Shown here: positions 26,601 through 36,894 of the stretch, piece after piece | Layout of the letters: the number at the start of each line of letters is the position of its first letter | How positions within the stretch are numbered: position 1 is the stretch's first letter | Source of the DNA: Trifolium pratense | Lineage: Eukaryota; Streptophyta; Magnoliopsida; Fabales; Fabaceae | DNA: 64,000 bases | NCBI RefSeq assembly: GCF_020283565.1 | Contig: NC_060063.1 | Location: 19,472,720 to 19,536,719, forward strand | Reading direction: 5' to 3' | Position numbers and translations under genes: made by a program | Notes under the pieces: generated by a model | Told to the model about the DNA's origin: nothing | Database searches by the model: none | Seen by the model: the letters and a program-made list of their open reading frames with translations, nothing else

Positions 26601-27701
26601 ACCCGTCATATCCGTTAAAGGAATACTAAGACACTTCGCACAATCCAAAGAAATAAAAGAATGTGTCGCTCCCGTATCTATAATCGCAATTAAAGGAGTG
26701 TTATAGATGAAACACGTACCTCTAATGAGATCGTCCTCATGGCTAGCATCCTCTCCACTCAAAGCAAACACCTTGCCCATCACCTTCTTGGGCTTCTTAC
26801 AAGTCGGACTCTTGTGGCCTTCTTCACCACAATTGAAACACACCACTTTTACTCTGCAAGCTTCGGTCTTGTGGCCCAGCTTTCCACAATTCTTACACCT
26901 ATCTCCCTTCTTCGGGCAATCATAAGACATATGACCCCGTTCTCCACAGTTGTAACAATTCCCATTCACCGGCTTCTTAGAACCACTTGTATTCCCTTTA
27001 CCGCGGTTGTCATAAGGTTTTCCGCGCTCTTGCCCTTTCCCTTTTCGGTCGTTCACAGCTTTGTAGTAGTTCACCTTTGCCCTACCATCTTCATCACAGA
27101 TCCTACTCTTGTTCACAAGGGTCGCAAAATCCCTTATTTGTGAAAATCCAATCATATGTTTAATGTCTGGACGTAGACTACTTTCAAACTTCACGCACTT
27201 GTCGTTCTCCGCTTCCAAAGTGTTGTAATGCGGACTAAACGCACACAAAGTCTCAAACTTGACGGCATAGTCAGCTACCGTCATATTTCCCTGTTTCAAC
27301 TCCATGAATTCCACCACCTTCTTATTCTTCACATCAACAGGAAAATACTTAACCAAAAATTCTCTTTTAAACATTGCCCATGGTATAGCCATACCACCGG
27401 GTCCTAGCCTCAACTTGGCGTTCTTCCACCACACGTTCGCTTCCTCACGCTACACATATGTCCCAAGGGTTGTCTTCCCTTCCTCGGAACAATCCATTGC
27501 TTCAAAAATTATTTCAAGTTCCTCCAGCCACTTGTGAGCTCCATCCGGGTTGTAACCTCCGGTAAATGTTGGCGGTTTCTTCTTCATGAACCTTTCCAAC
27601 CTCATCTCTACCTCTCTTCTAGGTTGATGATCTCTAACCACTATGTTGGTGAGTGCGGCCAAAGCTTCCGCAATCTGGGCATTCGTTCTCGCAGCAGCCA
27701 T
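23694..27701 (-). pseudogene. gag-pol: Gag-Pol polyprotein, unit E, two nonsense codons
   Basis: Starts at the ATG at 27701. A Leu-to-TAG change at 27450-27452 stops the frame after about 83 codons in Gag. An Arg-to-TGA change at 24690-24692 stops it again between RNase H and the integrase zinc region. Other private substitutions: Gly to Arg near 27620, Cys to Ser near 26980, Arg to Cys near 26632 and Ser to Leu near 25426. It is the most mutated full unit and the one nearest the array's 5' edge. It cannot make a complete polyprotein. Confidence 0.9.
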
Positions 27702-27824
27702 GATTCCTGAACGAATCACAACTAGACGTTAGAAAGTACTAACAGTGTTCCCTACACATGCTCATACGGGGAAAAGAAAAGTCCTAATTGGTTCACACGA
27801 ACCGACCTGCTCTGATACCACTAT

Positions 27825-29970
27825 TGTAACACCCTAACCCATACTACCCTTAAAAACGTAATTTTAAAAACTTTTCAACAAGTGTAAAGGCAGAGTGCCA
27901 CGCGGTAATTAAAACACAAGCATACACACACAGAGCGTCATGAAGTTTAACATGAAAAGCAACAGCGGATTCAATCACACCAAGCATGCATATATATACA
28001 TATATATATATACATAAGCCATATTCATCCCTAAGGATGTCACTTATACAAGAACTAGCATATCAAAAAGGTAACACCGATATACGATGAAATGCAAGCG
28101 TAACCCCCGACTCGATGTTACATTACCAGAGCATTTACTATTTACAAACTCTAGCCAAAAGCTAGCACTATAAGGAGAAATCTATGCTAAGTCTCCTCAC
28201 CAAAAGGTACTTCAACACCAAGCTAAAACAGCAGTCTAAACGTCGGCACAGTCCTCAGCCTGAATATCTGAACCCCCAAAGGTCCAGCAAATAACACAAA
28301 GCAGAGAGTTAGAAAACATAATCGCATATCATACGAGTATAAGAAAGGCCTTACACTTTCGAACTATCATACATATTCTAACTCACGCCAAAACGTTGCA
28401 CTAAACAGTTATCAATTAATAAAGTTTAACACAATTCAACCAGATAATGTCACATACCATTTATCAAATACATGCGCATTTACCCTAAGGTATCTAATGC
28501 CAATCAATTCACTGTCATGCCATCCCTAGACATAACTAAATGCATGTGGTACCAAGGTGTCTCACCAACGGTGGACCAAGAACAGTTTTATATCTTGCTG
28601 GATATGTCGGAACTTACCGAACCATCTTATCTCCCTTGGATAAGCCAACACAGTTTTATATCCTGTTGGATAGCAACTCCGGACTCATGGATTCATCTAA
28701 TCCGATCCTCGGCTTCATTATGGACACATAATCCATTTTCGTTATTGGAACTCAAGTTTCCAATGTTCACATACAATCATGAATGCATGTATGCATACAC
28801 ATATCAACCATATGATATTCTCTAGCTCGAAGCTACTCTTTTATGAATGCGGGAACACAAATCCTAACACATTCACTTAACATTGCAAATTAATGCCAAA
28901 ACATCACATTGCTCACTTTAAGCTACAACTTATTGCATACACGTTTATCAATCATATAACGATTAACAATAAGCATTAACAGTATCAACATGTATCAACA
29001 ATCATGTAAGGATACCCTTAAACCATGTTACAAGTGCCTAATTACACTTACAAACATCAACAAAAATTGCTGTCACAGAGGCCTTCGCTAAGCGAAGCCT
29101 CAGCGAGACATGGCGAACCTCACCAGGAAGTCACCTGCTCATGGCACACATTGGCGAGCTTCAGCGAACATGTTCGCTACAGCGAACTCCTGGTCGCTTA
29201 GCGAACTATACCAGAAAAATATCTGTTCTTGAGTTTCAATAAGGCGGTTTAACATTGAATCAACTCAAAAATTCATTCAAACATGTTATAAATTCTTATA
29301 AACAGCTATTTCAAGCATATATGGTATCAAGGAACATTAATCATCCCTTCCAAACATCCAAATACCTCAAACAATCAAAATCATGCCAATTTCTTGGGTT
29401 TTAAGCAACTTTCATAAACTTTTTCAACATGATCCAAACACATACATATTTTTCATGAAATCAAGCTAGTGATTAACACATACAAAGTGATGATGAAGAA
29501 CATCACACTCACATACAAAAGCTTAATCAAAAGTCTAAAAGAAATTGAGTGGGAGAGTTCGGGAATGGAGACATAGACAATCTCCCCTCTCCTTGCCACT
29601 CAAGAATCATGAATTCTAATCTCTTACCTTAAGTTTGGTGATGATTTCTAGCCTTCTCTTGCTCAAGCTTTCTCTCTTGATCAAACCCTAGCCCTTGCTC
29701 TATTCTTGCTTCTAAGACAAAAGTCATGAAATGAGCTAAGTCTCATGACAAGGTTTCCTTAAATACCTCTCCCTAAAAGTCATGAACCAAGCCCAAGTGG
29801 CTTAGGCCCAAATGGCCTCTCACGCCCATTAAGCCCAAAACAAAGGTTGTCGCGTCTAATAACTTACGCTCGGCTAAATAATTATTCGTCGCTCACTAAA
29901 ATAATAAAAGCCAATTAATAAATAAAATACATTTAATAAAATATACGAATACGAAAAATGGGTCGTTACA
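27825..29970 (-). repeat. Tekay LTR 5, outer 5' LTR of the array
   Basis: 2146 bp; two extra bases lie in the (TA)n tract near 28005. It has several private substitutions (near 28094, 28752, 29146, 29245, 29849, 29869 and 29889). It ends TTACA at 29970, followed by GAAGT of the interrupted Sirevirus, the candidate right copy of the target-site duplication. PBS of unit E is at 27806-27820. Confidence 0.92.
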
Positions 29971-30741
29971 GAAGTTGTCATCATTGACAACCCTGCTAAT
30001 GAATCAACAAAACACTCTACCATTCCCAATATCTCACCCTCATCCTCTGACCCTTTTGGTAACCTCTCCAATCAGCTTTATGATGATTTACTTAGGTTAT
30101 CACACATTCAGGACAGGTTTTTGGTGTGTCCCTCTGATGTGGATATGGAGGTGTCACTAATTAAGGCTAGAATATGCAATGCTCTGGATGCAATGGGTGA
30201 TGAGATCAAGACTGTTATTGGACAACGGGATTTGGAAGTGGTACATCTGCTGAAGGACAGCTTAGCAAGGGCTAGTTTGAAAAGACTGACTGTGTTTAAC
30301 CATGAAGAGCATGAGCGTGCTAAGCTGGCTGCTATTTCTGCTACTGCAAGGCATATGTCTGCCTTTAAGGAATGCTGGGTGGATTCCAAGCTTTTCAAGA
30401 GTCTTGAGGATCAAAGGATTGAGAATGAACGTCTGGCTGAAGCTGTTGCAAGACTTGCTGAAGTAATTCCTGAGCTGAACCAAGAGGATGCTCCAGATGC
30501 TGATATTCTGATGATTGATTATCCAGAGGAAGGTGAACCCTCCTCTGATAAAGGCAAGGCACCTTTGGTTGAAGATCAGCTGCAGATTCTTCAAGAAGCT
30601 CTGAGGGAACAACAAGAAGGTTTGGAAAGGCAAAGGACAGCTCAACTCAATTTGGAATCTAAAGTGGATGGTCTAGTTTCCAACGTGGGTTCTCTGAATG
30701 ACAAATTTGACCAGCTCTTAGCCTTTCTCAAAAAACCTTAG
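29971..30741 (+). CDS. C-terminal part of a Sirevirus env-like/extra ORF, 5' truncated
   Basis: Open from the first base after the Tekay LTR (EVVIIDNPANES...) to TAG at 30739-30741, 256 codons visible. The middle (about residues 50-160) is rich in Leu/Ala/Glu and probably helical. The end is a Gln/Glu/Leu-rich coiled coil (QILQEALREQQEGLERQ). No transmembrane segment is visible in this part. It occupies the place of the envelope-like ORF of SIRE1-type elements, between pol and the 3' LTR. I recognise no enzymatic domain. The true start is lost beyond the insertion; the ATG near 30147 would be internal. Confidence 0.55.
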   Translation, partial: EVVIIDNPANESTKHSTIPNISPSSSDPFGNLSNQLYDDLLRLSHIQDRFLVCPSDVDMEVSLIKARICNALDAMGDEIKTVIGQRDLEVVHLLKDSLARASLKRLTVFNHEEHERAKLAAISATARHMSAFKECWVDSKLFKSLEDQRIENERLAEAVARLAEVIPELNQEDAPDADILMIDYPEEGEPSSDKGKAPLVEDQLQILQEALREQQEGLERQRTAQLNLESKVDGLVSNVGSLNDKFDQLLAFLKKP

Positions 30742-30962
30742 GATTCTATGCACCTTATGTCTTTTATGTTATTTATCGTCTGAACAATCTTATTTTAAAT
30801 TTTCACTTATGTATTGGTTTGATATTTTTTTTTTTTTTTGTTGTGTGATGTTTACTTTGATAAACAAGAACATAAAAACACAAGATGAATTTTAAAAGAA
30901 AATTTTTATTGCTGATCTGACAACGATGCGTACATTGGTTAAAAGAAAAAGACGACCTAATC

Positions 30963-31274
30963 CTAGTCAGAAGGATAATACTCAGAAGAAATCTCATATT
31001 TCTCCTCAGCATCCTCTGATGAAATTTCTATAGGCTCTTGGTTCTGCTCTTCTTCTTCTTCTTCTTCCTGTTCTTCTTCTGGAACATAGCCAGCCAAGAA
31101 CTCAACGTAGTCAGCATCATCTTCATTTTCTTCAGCTTCAGAGTCTGATGAAATGATTATTATTTCAGCATCTTGTGGTTTCTTGTTGTCTTCTTTATCT
31201 TTCTCATCTTTTTCGCGTTCTTCTTCTTCTTTCTTTCTCCGAAACTCTGCAATACGTGAACTAAATCTTCTCAT
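30963..31274 (-). CDS. Small acidic protein, antisense gene in the Sirevirus 3' region
   Basis: 103 aa, ATG at 31274 to stop at 30963. The N-terminus is basic/charged (1-30). Residues 37-44 read EIIIISSD followed by acidic residues, the form of a SUMO-interaction motif. Residues 55-67 read DYVEFLAGYVPEE, followed by a poly-Glu run and a second IEISSED. It lies antisense to its host element, with a TATAAAAG box 72 bp upstream of the ATG and AATAAA about 53 bp after the stop, so it looks like a complete compact gene. A clear relative (same order, same motifs, 105 aa) is at 58919-59236 in the Tat-lineage element. Function unknown; SUMO binding is inference. Confidence 0.6.
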   Translation of the reverse strand: MRRFSSRIAEFRRKKEEEEREKDEKDKEDNKKPQDAEIIIISSDSEAEENEDDADYVEFLAGYVPEEEQEEEEEEEQNQEPIEISSEDAEEKYEISSEYYPSD

Positions 31275-31345
31275 TCTTCTTGATTCTTCTTGATATACTT
31301 GTTTATTATTGTTTTTGTGTGAAGAATGTATGTTAACTCGTTCAC

Positions 31346-31353
31346 CTTTTATA
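31346..31353 (-). promoter_or_regulatory. TATA box of the antisense acidic gene
   Basis: TATAAAAG on the minus strand, 72 bp before the ATG at 31274, a spacing that would leave a 5' UTR of roughly 40 nt. It is within the Sirevirus 3' region and unrelated to the LTR promoter. Confidence 0.5.
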
Positions 31354-31672
31354 AACCCTTTAGCGCGTTGTTTTTTGTTTTTGAAATAAATTCACCTTTG
31401 TAACAACCACTCTTCTTCTTTGACTGTCTTGGTTATCTAAATTTTTTTTACTTTTTGATAATGACAAAAGAGGGAGTAGTTACGCATTAATTGATAAGTG
31501 ATAAGTTTCAAAGCTGAAACCACGCTCACGCTTTTATCCGTTAAGTTAAAAGTTGTTTCTTTTAAGTTGTTTTACGTATTTCAATGTGGAGACTAAGTAA
31601 GTTGAAACTGAGATAAATTTCATAAGTAAGGATAAGTTAAGAGTGCAATTTTAACTTAGCCTTATGAGACTT

Positions 31673-31912
31673 AGGGGGAGAGCTTGCAAACCTCTCACTC
31701 TGAAGAAAGATATGAAATTTGTTTTATTCCAAATTATCTTAATCTTATACTAAATTAAAATATCATGGATAAAACTTAAAGCATATGCTTTAAGGAGTAT
31801 CAATCTTAGGGGGAGCTTGCAAACCTCACAAACCTAAGAGTAACATGATAAGTTAATTTAACAACAATTGTCAATTAATACTTATGTTTGTCATCATCAA
31901 AAAGGGGGAGAT
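31673..31912 (+). other. Three purine tracts, the last being the Sirevirus PPT
   Basis: AGGGGGAG occurs at 31673-31680 and 31808-31815, and as part of AAAAAGGGGGAGAT at about 31899-31912, directly before the LTR. Repeated PPT-like tracts ahead of the 3' LTR are a known Sirevirus trait. The 31275-31672 stretch otherwise holds only the upstream region of the antisense gene and AT-rich DNA. Confidence 0.7.
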
Positions 31913-32965
31913 TGTTGGAACAAAATTGATTTAAAAAATGTTTGCCCCTAAATCTCTTAAGGTTTTGATGATAACAAAGTATTAATAAACAATTGGAAGG
32001 ACTACAAATTTAATTTAAGTGTGCAGAACTTAGATTCAATTAAGCTCTGATTAAAGATCAGAAGATAAGGACTTCAGAAGTTTGTAAGCGTTCAGAAGAT
32101 TGTGAGACTCAGAAGTTGTAATCTTCAGACGATGAAGTCTTCAGAACTTCTTAAGGTCTAAGCTTCATCAAACTCTGATGATCTTCTTGAAGTTTGTAAA
32201 GATTCTCTTTTGCAAGTCAACTCTTTTACCAATGAAGAAAAGGACCTTTCAAGCCTGATCAGAACAGCTAATCTCTTTCTGTCTGTCCTCTTTTGAGAAC
32301 GTGGGTCATCAGTGGTGTTAGCTGAATAAGGAAAGTCTTCTCTGCAGTAGTCAAAGTACCTGAAACTCTTACTCAGTTTTAGATACAACCAAACTGCATC
32401 AAGACAGGCTGCTTGAAGACAAAAGGTTATCTACTTCAACGGTCTTCTTTGCAACGACTCTTTTCTAGTCATATATATACTAAATGAATCAGTTGTAATT
32501 ATTATCAAGGATTATTAACACGCTCGAACAAACTCTGAATTCCTCATACAAAGCTCTGAACCTCTGAACTGTGTTGTTGCACTTTTAGTTCAAATATTTA
32601 GTATTTGTTCTTCTAGGTTCTGATTAAGAGCTGTTGTATACATTCTATTATTCATTTCATTTGTACTTGAGAAGTCTCTTGCTTGTGTGCTTGAGCATTG
32701 TGGTGAAGTCTCTTGCTTGTGTGCTTGAGCAGTTGTAATCTTGTGTGATTATAGTGAAATCCCTTGGAAGTGCAAGGGGACTGGACTACTCTCGTTTTGT
32801 GAGAGGAACCAGTATAAATTGCTTGTGTTATCTCTCTCTCTCTCTTAACTTGTTTTATTGTGTTATTTATCCGCTGCTGTTGAAGTTAAGTTAAGAACTT
32901 GAAAAAGTTTTAAACTTGACTAAAACACAATTCAACCCCCCCCTTCTTGTGTTTTCACACCTTCA
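31913..32965 (+). repeat. Sirevirus 3' LTR
   Basis: 1053 bp, TGTTGGAAC at the start and CACACCTTCA at the end. It is the same family as the LTR at 52646-53743 but clearly diverged. A run of eight C lies at 32936-32943. The flank after it is GCTTC. Confidence 0.85.
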
Positions 32966-33009
32966 GCTTCGCCATCCTGTACAACATCTGGTTCTGCTAT
33001 ACCAGAATT

Positions 33010-33300
33010 TCAGATAGAAATAGATAAGTTTGCAGAAGAAAGAATGACTTGAATCCAATTGCAAAATAACTCACTAAAACCAAATTTCTTTAACACTTTG
33101 AGTAAAAAGTCCCAACTCAAGGTATCAAAGGCTTTTGAGATATCAATCTTGAGTGCTAAGTTTCCTCCAAAAGCTTTCTTATGTAGTAAGTTTGCTACTT
33201 CAGAGGCTAAACGTATGTAATCCTTTATGTTTCTGCCATTGACAAATCCCCTTTGCTCCTTAGATATAATAGAAGGTAAGATTTGGGCTAATCCCCTTTG
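33010..33300 (-). pseudogene. LINE (L1-type) reverse transcriptase fragment
   Basis: Minus-strand translation gives contiguous LINE RT residues: KEQRGFVNGRNIKD, then GNLALKIDISKAFDTLSWDF, then LKKFGF, ending at an in-frame stop at 33010-33012. It covers only about 95 codons, so it is a truncated scrap. The catalytic YADD box, which lies further downstream, is absent. At its 5' side 'aatcccctttgctcctta' is repeated at 33245 and 33290. It abuts the Sirevirus insertion, which probably landed in or beside it. Confidence 0.85.
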
Positions 33301-33609
33301 CTCCTTATATACTTTTTAGTATAAGATATTATTGTATGTCCTTTCTAATAGTAAAGTATTAATTTTTTTGCTATAAATTTAGTATAAAGATATATATTCT
33401 GTTTTAACTTTGTTTTTCTTAAAAGGTACTCTCTTTAAAAGAAAAGTTTTAACAAAAAAACTAAGATTAAAATATATAAAAAAAAAAAAGTTGATGAAGG
33501 ATTTGAAAATATAGTAGTTGTTTTTGATTGATTTATCTACTTACTTGTTGCTATGTCTTTCTATTTTTTCTTCCTGAATTTTTTCAAGTAATTTTTTTAT
33601 TTTTTTTTA
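33301..33609. other. AT-rich DNA, no feature seen
   Basis: Poly-A/T tracts and short TA repeats. No reading frame or repeat of note. Confidence 0.6.
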
Positions 33610-33793
33610 GAATTTAATTTATATGCACCGTCGGTGTAAAGTTGTTTTGCACATGCGTCCAATAATATACCGACACATCATGTATGGTAATTAAAAACAC
33701 ATGACGTGTCACATTCATTAAATGATGTGGCAACACATTATTGGATGTATGTGTAAAAAAAAATTACACCGACAGTGCACAACAATTAAACTC
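33610..33793. mobile_element. MITE with long terminal inverted repeats
   Basis: About 184 bp. The two arms (roughly 70 bp each) are inverted copies. Their core TGCACCGTCGGTGTAA at 33624 faces TTACACCGACAGTGCA ending at 33779 (15 of 16 matching). No coding capacity. Flanks are T-rich, so the target duplication cannot be set with confidence. Confidence 0.75.
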
Positions 33794-34797
33794 TTTTTTT
33801 TATTTCTTCTAGTCTTTTATTTTAGATCTAAGAGTATCAATATAGATGCATAATAAAGAATCATTGGTTGTTAAGAAAGAATATGGATGTAAGTTTGTTA
33901 AAAATAATATGGATGTAAGTTTTCTACTTACATGTATTCTTGTTTGCTATGTTGAGAAGACAAAAATCTTCTCTCTTATCTTCCTTGCTTGTTGTGTTTA
34001 GGAGATAAGCTTTAAGCTTTGCTGGAAAAAAAAAAAATAGAAGTTAGAAAGAAAAAAAAAGATATGATCAATGATTCATTTATTTACCAGAGAATTTATT
34101 CTTCTTACAATGAAGTACATTTATCCTGCAAAATAAGAAATGAAAATGAAGATTAAAAAAAAAAGATGAAGAAGATTATAAAAGATGAACATAAAAATGT
34201 TGAGAGAAAGAGTGAGAATGAAAGTTTTAAAATGAAATATGATAAAGTAAAAAGTGGTATATAAAAAGAGAAAAATAGTGGGAAAGAAACATTAGTTTGT
34301 AAATTTGAATTCAAATTCGAAATTCAAATAAGTGTGGGAATTAAAAAGTGAAATGATTCATGAAGGTGTAAGTATGTAGATGCGCCACTTGTCAGCATGT
34401 AAGAGTTGCAAAACACCACTTGTCAACAGCTGGTTAATATGGGCAATAAAGTCTTTTAAACATACCACTCATTTCTTATATTATAAGGAGATGTTTTTCT
34501 TAATATATTAATTTATTTATTTTGGTCAAGGTTTTTTTAATTTATTTACTCCATTCTAATGTGTCTGCTCCATTTGCTTCTATAATGAATCAGTGTATAG
34601 CAAAATCAATCTATAAATAGGAATGAGAAATTAGGCGTGGTCTAAAACTCACAAACTTGTTACTGGTAATGTTAAGTCACAAACTTTACAGTTTTAAAAC
34701 TTGACGACTATAAGCCATAAACAATAAGATGGATTATGCAAATATAGATTTTTTTAGCGTTTCTTTGAAACTTCAATCAAATTCCCATAAAATATCC
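33794..34797. other. AT-rich intergenic DNA, no feature seen
   Basis: About 1 kb of AT-rich sequence with poly-A tracts. A TATA-like 'ctataaatag' near 34611 has no ORF after it. Confidence 0.5.
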
Positions 34798-34800
34798 TAA

Positions 34801-35692
34801 GTGTATGTTTGGTTTGGCGGCGAATATAATTGAATTTGGCAGAATTGAGTTTGAGAGAATTGAGTTTGAGAGAATTGAGTTTGAATAAAAGTGAGTTGAA
34901 CAGAATTGATTTATGTTTGGATACAGAAATTTAAAAGTGATTCTCAACTTTTAATGTTGTTTGGATAATTTGAACTAAAATTGATTTTGAATGTGTATAA
35001 TTACCAAAATGAACTTACACATGTGCATTTTTTTTACACAAACTTACACATGTGTATTTAAAATCATGTTTAATTTAATTTTTGTATTATTAAATTTAAT
35101 TATTTATATGTTCTTTATTAAAATACATATTGTATTATAGTTATGCTTTTTTAATTAAAAAAAACCAAACCAGTGTAAAAATAAAATAAAAAAACTAAGA
35201 GCAAAATGGGCCACTATCGGGTCAAAGTTGAGCCCAATTGCTTGCTTTTCTTCTTCAACCCAGAATAAAGTACTGTAGTAGCCGCACCACAGCAAAGAAA
35301 CCAGTAGAAAATCAGTGGAGGGTAACATAAGAAGAAGAGAAATAAATATACTCGACACACCATTTTTTCATTTCTAAATACTTGTTTGATGACCTCAAAC
35401 TTACAAAGGGGAAAGACAGATCCATATGGCTTTGAATCTGAGTGATGTGAAGAAGGAGTTTAAGGGTAAATAGGTAAGTTTCCATGTAACTAAAAATTAA
35501 TCGCTTAGAATCGATTTTCCTTTGACGTGGAAGCTCCAATTTGTGGCTTTAAGGTGACTCGCGTTTGAGGTAGAATTCACGTTCCAGAGAATTGATTTTG
35601 CAAGTTATCCAAACAAGTGAGAATTGGTTCAAATCGCTTCTGCGGTTGGTAACTCGCGTTTGGGGCTTGAAAACGCCAAACCAAACAGACAC
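34801..35692. mobile_element. Non-autonomous PIF/Harbinger-like DNA transposon
   Basis: 892 bp. Terminal inverted repeats GTGTATGTTTGGTTTGGCG (left) and CGCCAAACCAAACAGACAC (right) match at 18 of 19 positions. They are flanked by TAA on both sides (34798-34800 and 35693-35695), the 3-bp target duplication typical of PIF/Harbinger. Near 34841-34885 'agaattgagtttgag' is repeated about three times. No transposase is present. Confidence 0.75.
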
Positions 35693-35695
35693 TAA

Positions 35696-36314
35696 AAGTT
35701 TACTGCAAAAACGCAAGTAAGAACAAGAAAGGTTACTCGAAAAATTCCAAGTTTTTTTTATTTTCCTTTTTATATTCCAATATTTTGAAAATATTTTTCT
35801 GAGTACTAATTTTTTATTTTATTTTAAGAAATACTAACAACAACCCTTCCAAAGCACTTCCATTCACCCCATACGGCCGACTCATTATAAACACATTTAT
35901 GTCATCTATATCTATACCAATAATAAAGGGAAAACATCTCTTTTGGTGTAGCCTTTTTTTGAAAATCCCAAAATACCCTTATGATTTTTTTTATTCACAT
36001 TCTTCTTTACTAACTTCCAAAACCAACTCTCTTCTAACTTCCAAAACCAACTACTCTTCATTTTTTCTTCATCTTTATATTCATTCCTCTTTTCTTTTCT
36101 CAATTTTTTTTCAACTTAAATATTTGTCGCTCATTTTATATCACTTGAATGTAACATTTTAACATCAAATGAGGTGTGTCACTTACATTAATTCATAACT
36201 CTATTATTCCAATTGTGTGTACATATTTCGTTTTTATTCCTTTTCTTAATGGTTTTTTTTTCTAGAACAATATATAAAATGTACTAAGGATAAAATCATT
36301 AAATTGTGATTAAA
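35696..36314. other. AT-rich DNA upstream of the coiled-coil ORF
   Basis: Contains about two copies of a 'taacttccaaaaccaact' unit near 36008-36055 and pyrimidine-rich runs. The stretch near 35908 resembles a Helitron 5' end, but no 3' hairpin/CTRR end was found. No promoter is convincing. Confidence 0.4.
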
Positions 36315-36894
36315 ATGCCTACTGGTTCTTCCCCTCAAAACACAGAAACCAAAGCTCCCAGCCCTAAGGATAAAACTACTACCCCTAACCAAGGCAATCC
36401 ACAAGAAAATCCTCCCATTTCAACAACCCCAATCGAAGAAAATGTACTTCCTGTTCAACAGCAAAAGACAGTCGAACCCCCACTGGTCCAAGTGAAAATG
36501 AATGAACCAACTGACCCAATAGTGGGAGTTGCTGATGCTGCAGTTCATCAAGCTATGGAGATGGATAATGAACATAGACAGCAACTCGAAGGTGCACATT
36601 CTACTACCAACAATCACCGTCAGCCTAGCGCAGAAGGTCATGGGGCTTTCACTATGGATACCAACGAGTTCTTCAACTCTAGCGCTGATTACGCACAAAC
36701 TAGAGATTCTTTCGAAGGTGAAGGTACCTCTGTTTCGAAACCTCCTCACTCCATTCGTCTTCCAACAGAAGTATTACAAGGTTTGAAGAATTTGGCACCA
36801 GAAGATGCACTCAACAAGCTTCTATCTGAATATACCCATACCCACTGCTGAAGAGAAAGAAAGAATCCTTCAACAAGAACAAGAGGAGCATGAG

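Larger units (their letters stand above)
1..29970 (-). mobile_element. Tandem array of Tekay/Del-type chromovirus (Ty3/gypsy), shared LTRs
   Basis: Head-to-tail copies repeat with a 6626-bp period: LTR 2144 bp (TGTAACGACC at its 5' end, GGGTGTTACA at its 3' end on the minus strand) plus an internal region of about 4482 bp. Internal segments occupy 1-2609 (partial), 4754-9235, 11380-15861, 16716-21198 and 23343-27824, each separated by only one LTR, so neighbours share LTRs. Order on the minus strand is LTR, iMet-type PBS, gag, protease, RT, RNase H, integrase, chromodomain-like tail, polypurine tract. No target-site duplication separates units. The right end at 29970 abuts GAAGT of an interrupted Sirevirus; the left end lies outside the window. 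Lineage is inferred from RT/integrase motifs, the chromodomain-like C-terminus, the long LTR and the PBS. Confidence 0.93.
29971..32965 (+). mobile_element. Sirevirus (Ty1/copia), 3' part, interrupted by the Tekay array
   Basis: An ORF already open at 29971 shows that the Tekay array landed in coding sequence. Then follow an untranslated region with three AGGGGGAG purine tracts, a PPT (AAAAAGGGGGAGAT) and a 1053-bp 3' LTR (31913-32965). Multiple purine tracts and an extra ORF after pol are Sirevirus traits. The 5' part presumably lies left of the array, outside the window. Confidence 0.75.

Noticed and set aside
30262..30645. 127-codon minus ORF opposite the env-like frame
   Set aside because: Antisense shadow with no supporting signals, unlike the acidic gene at 30963-31274, which has a TATA box, AATAAA and a homologue.
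34600..34640. Promoter at CTATAAATAG near 34611
   Set aside because: No reading frame or transcript-like structure follows on that strand.
35905..35960. Helitron-like 5' end
   Set aside because: Only a loose resemblance; no 3' hairpin with CTRR, no insertion between A and T shown.
36315..36851. Complete 179-codon protein-coding gene
   Set aside because: The helical stretch continues in another frame past its stop and across the Sirevirus insertion, so it is the 5' part of a broken gene.
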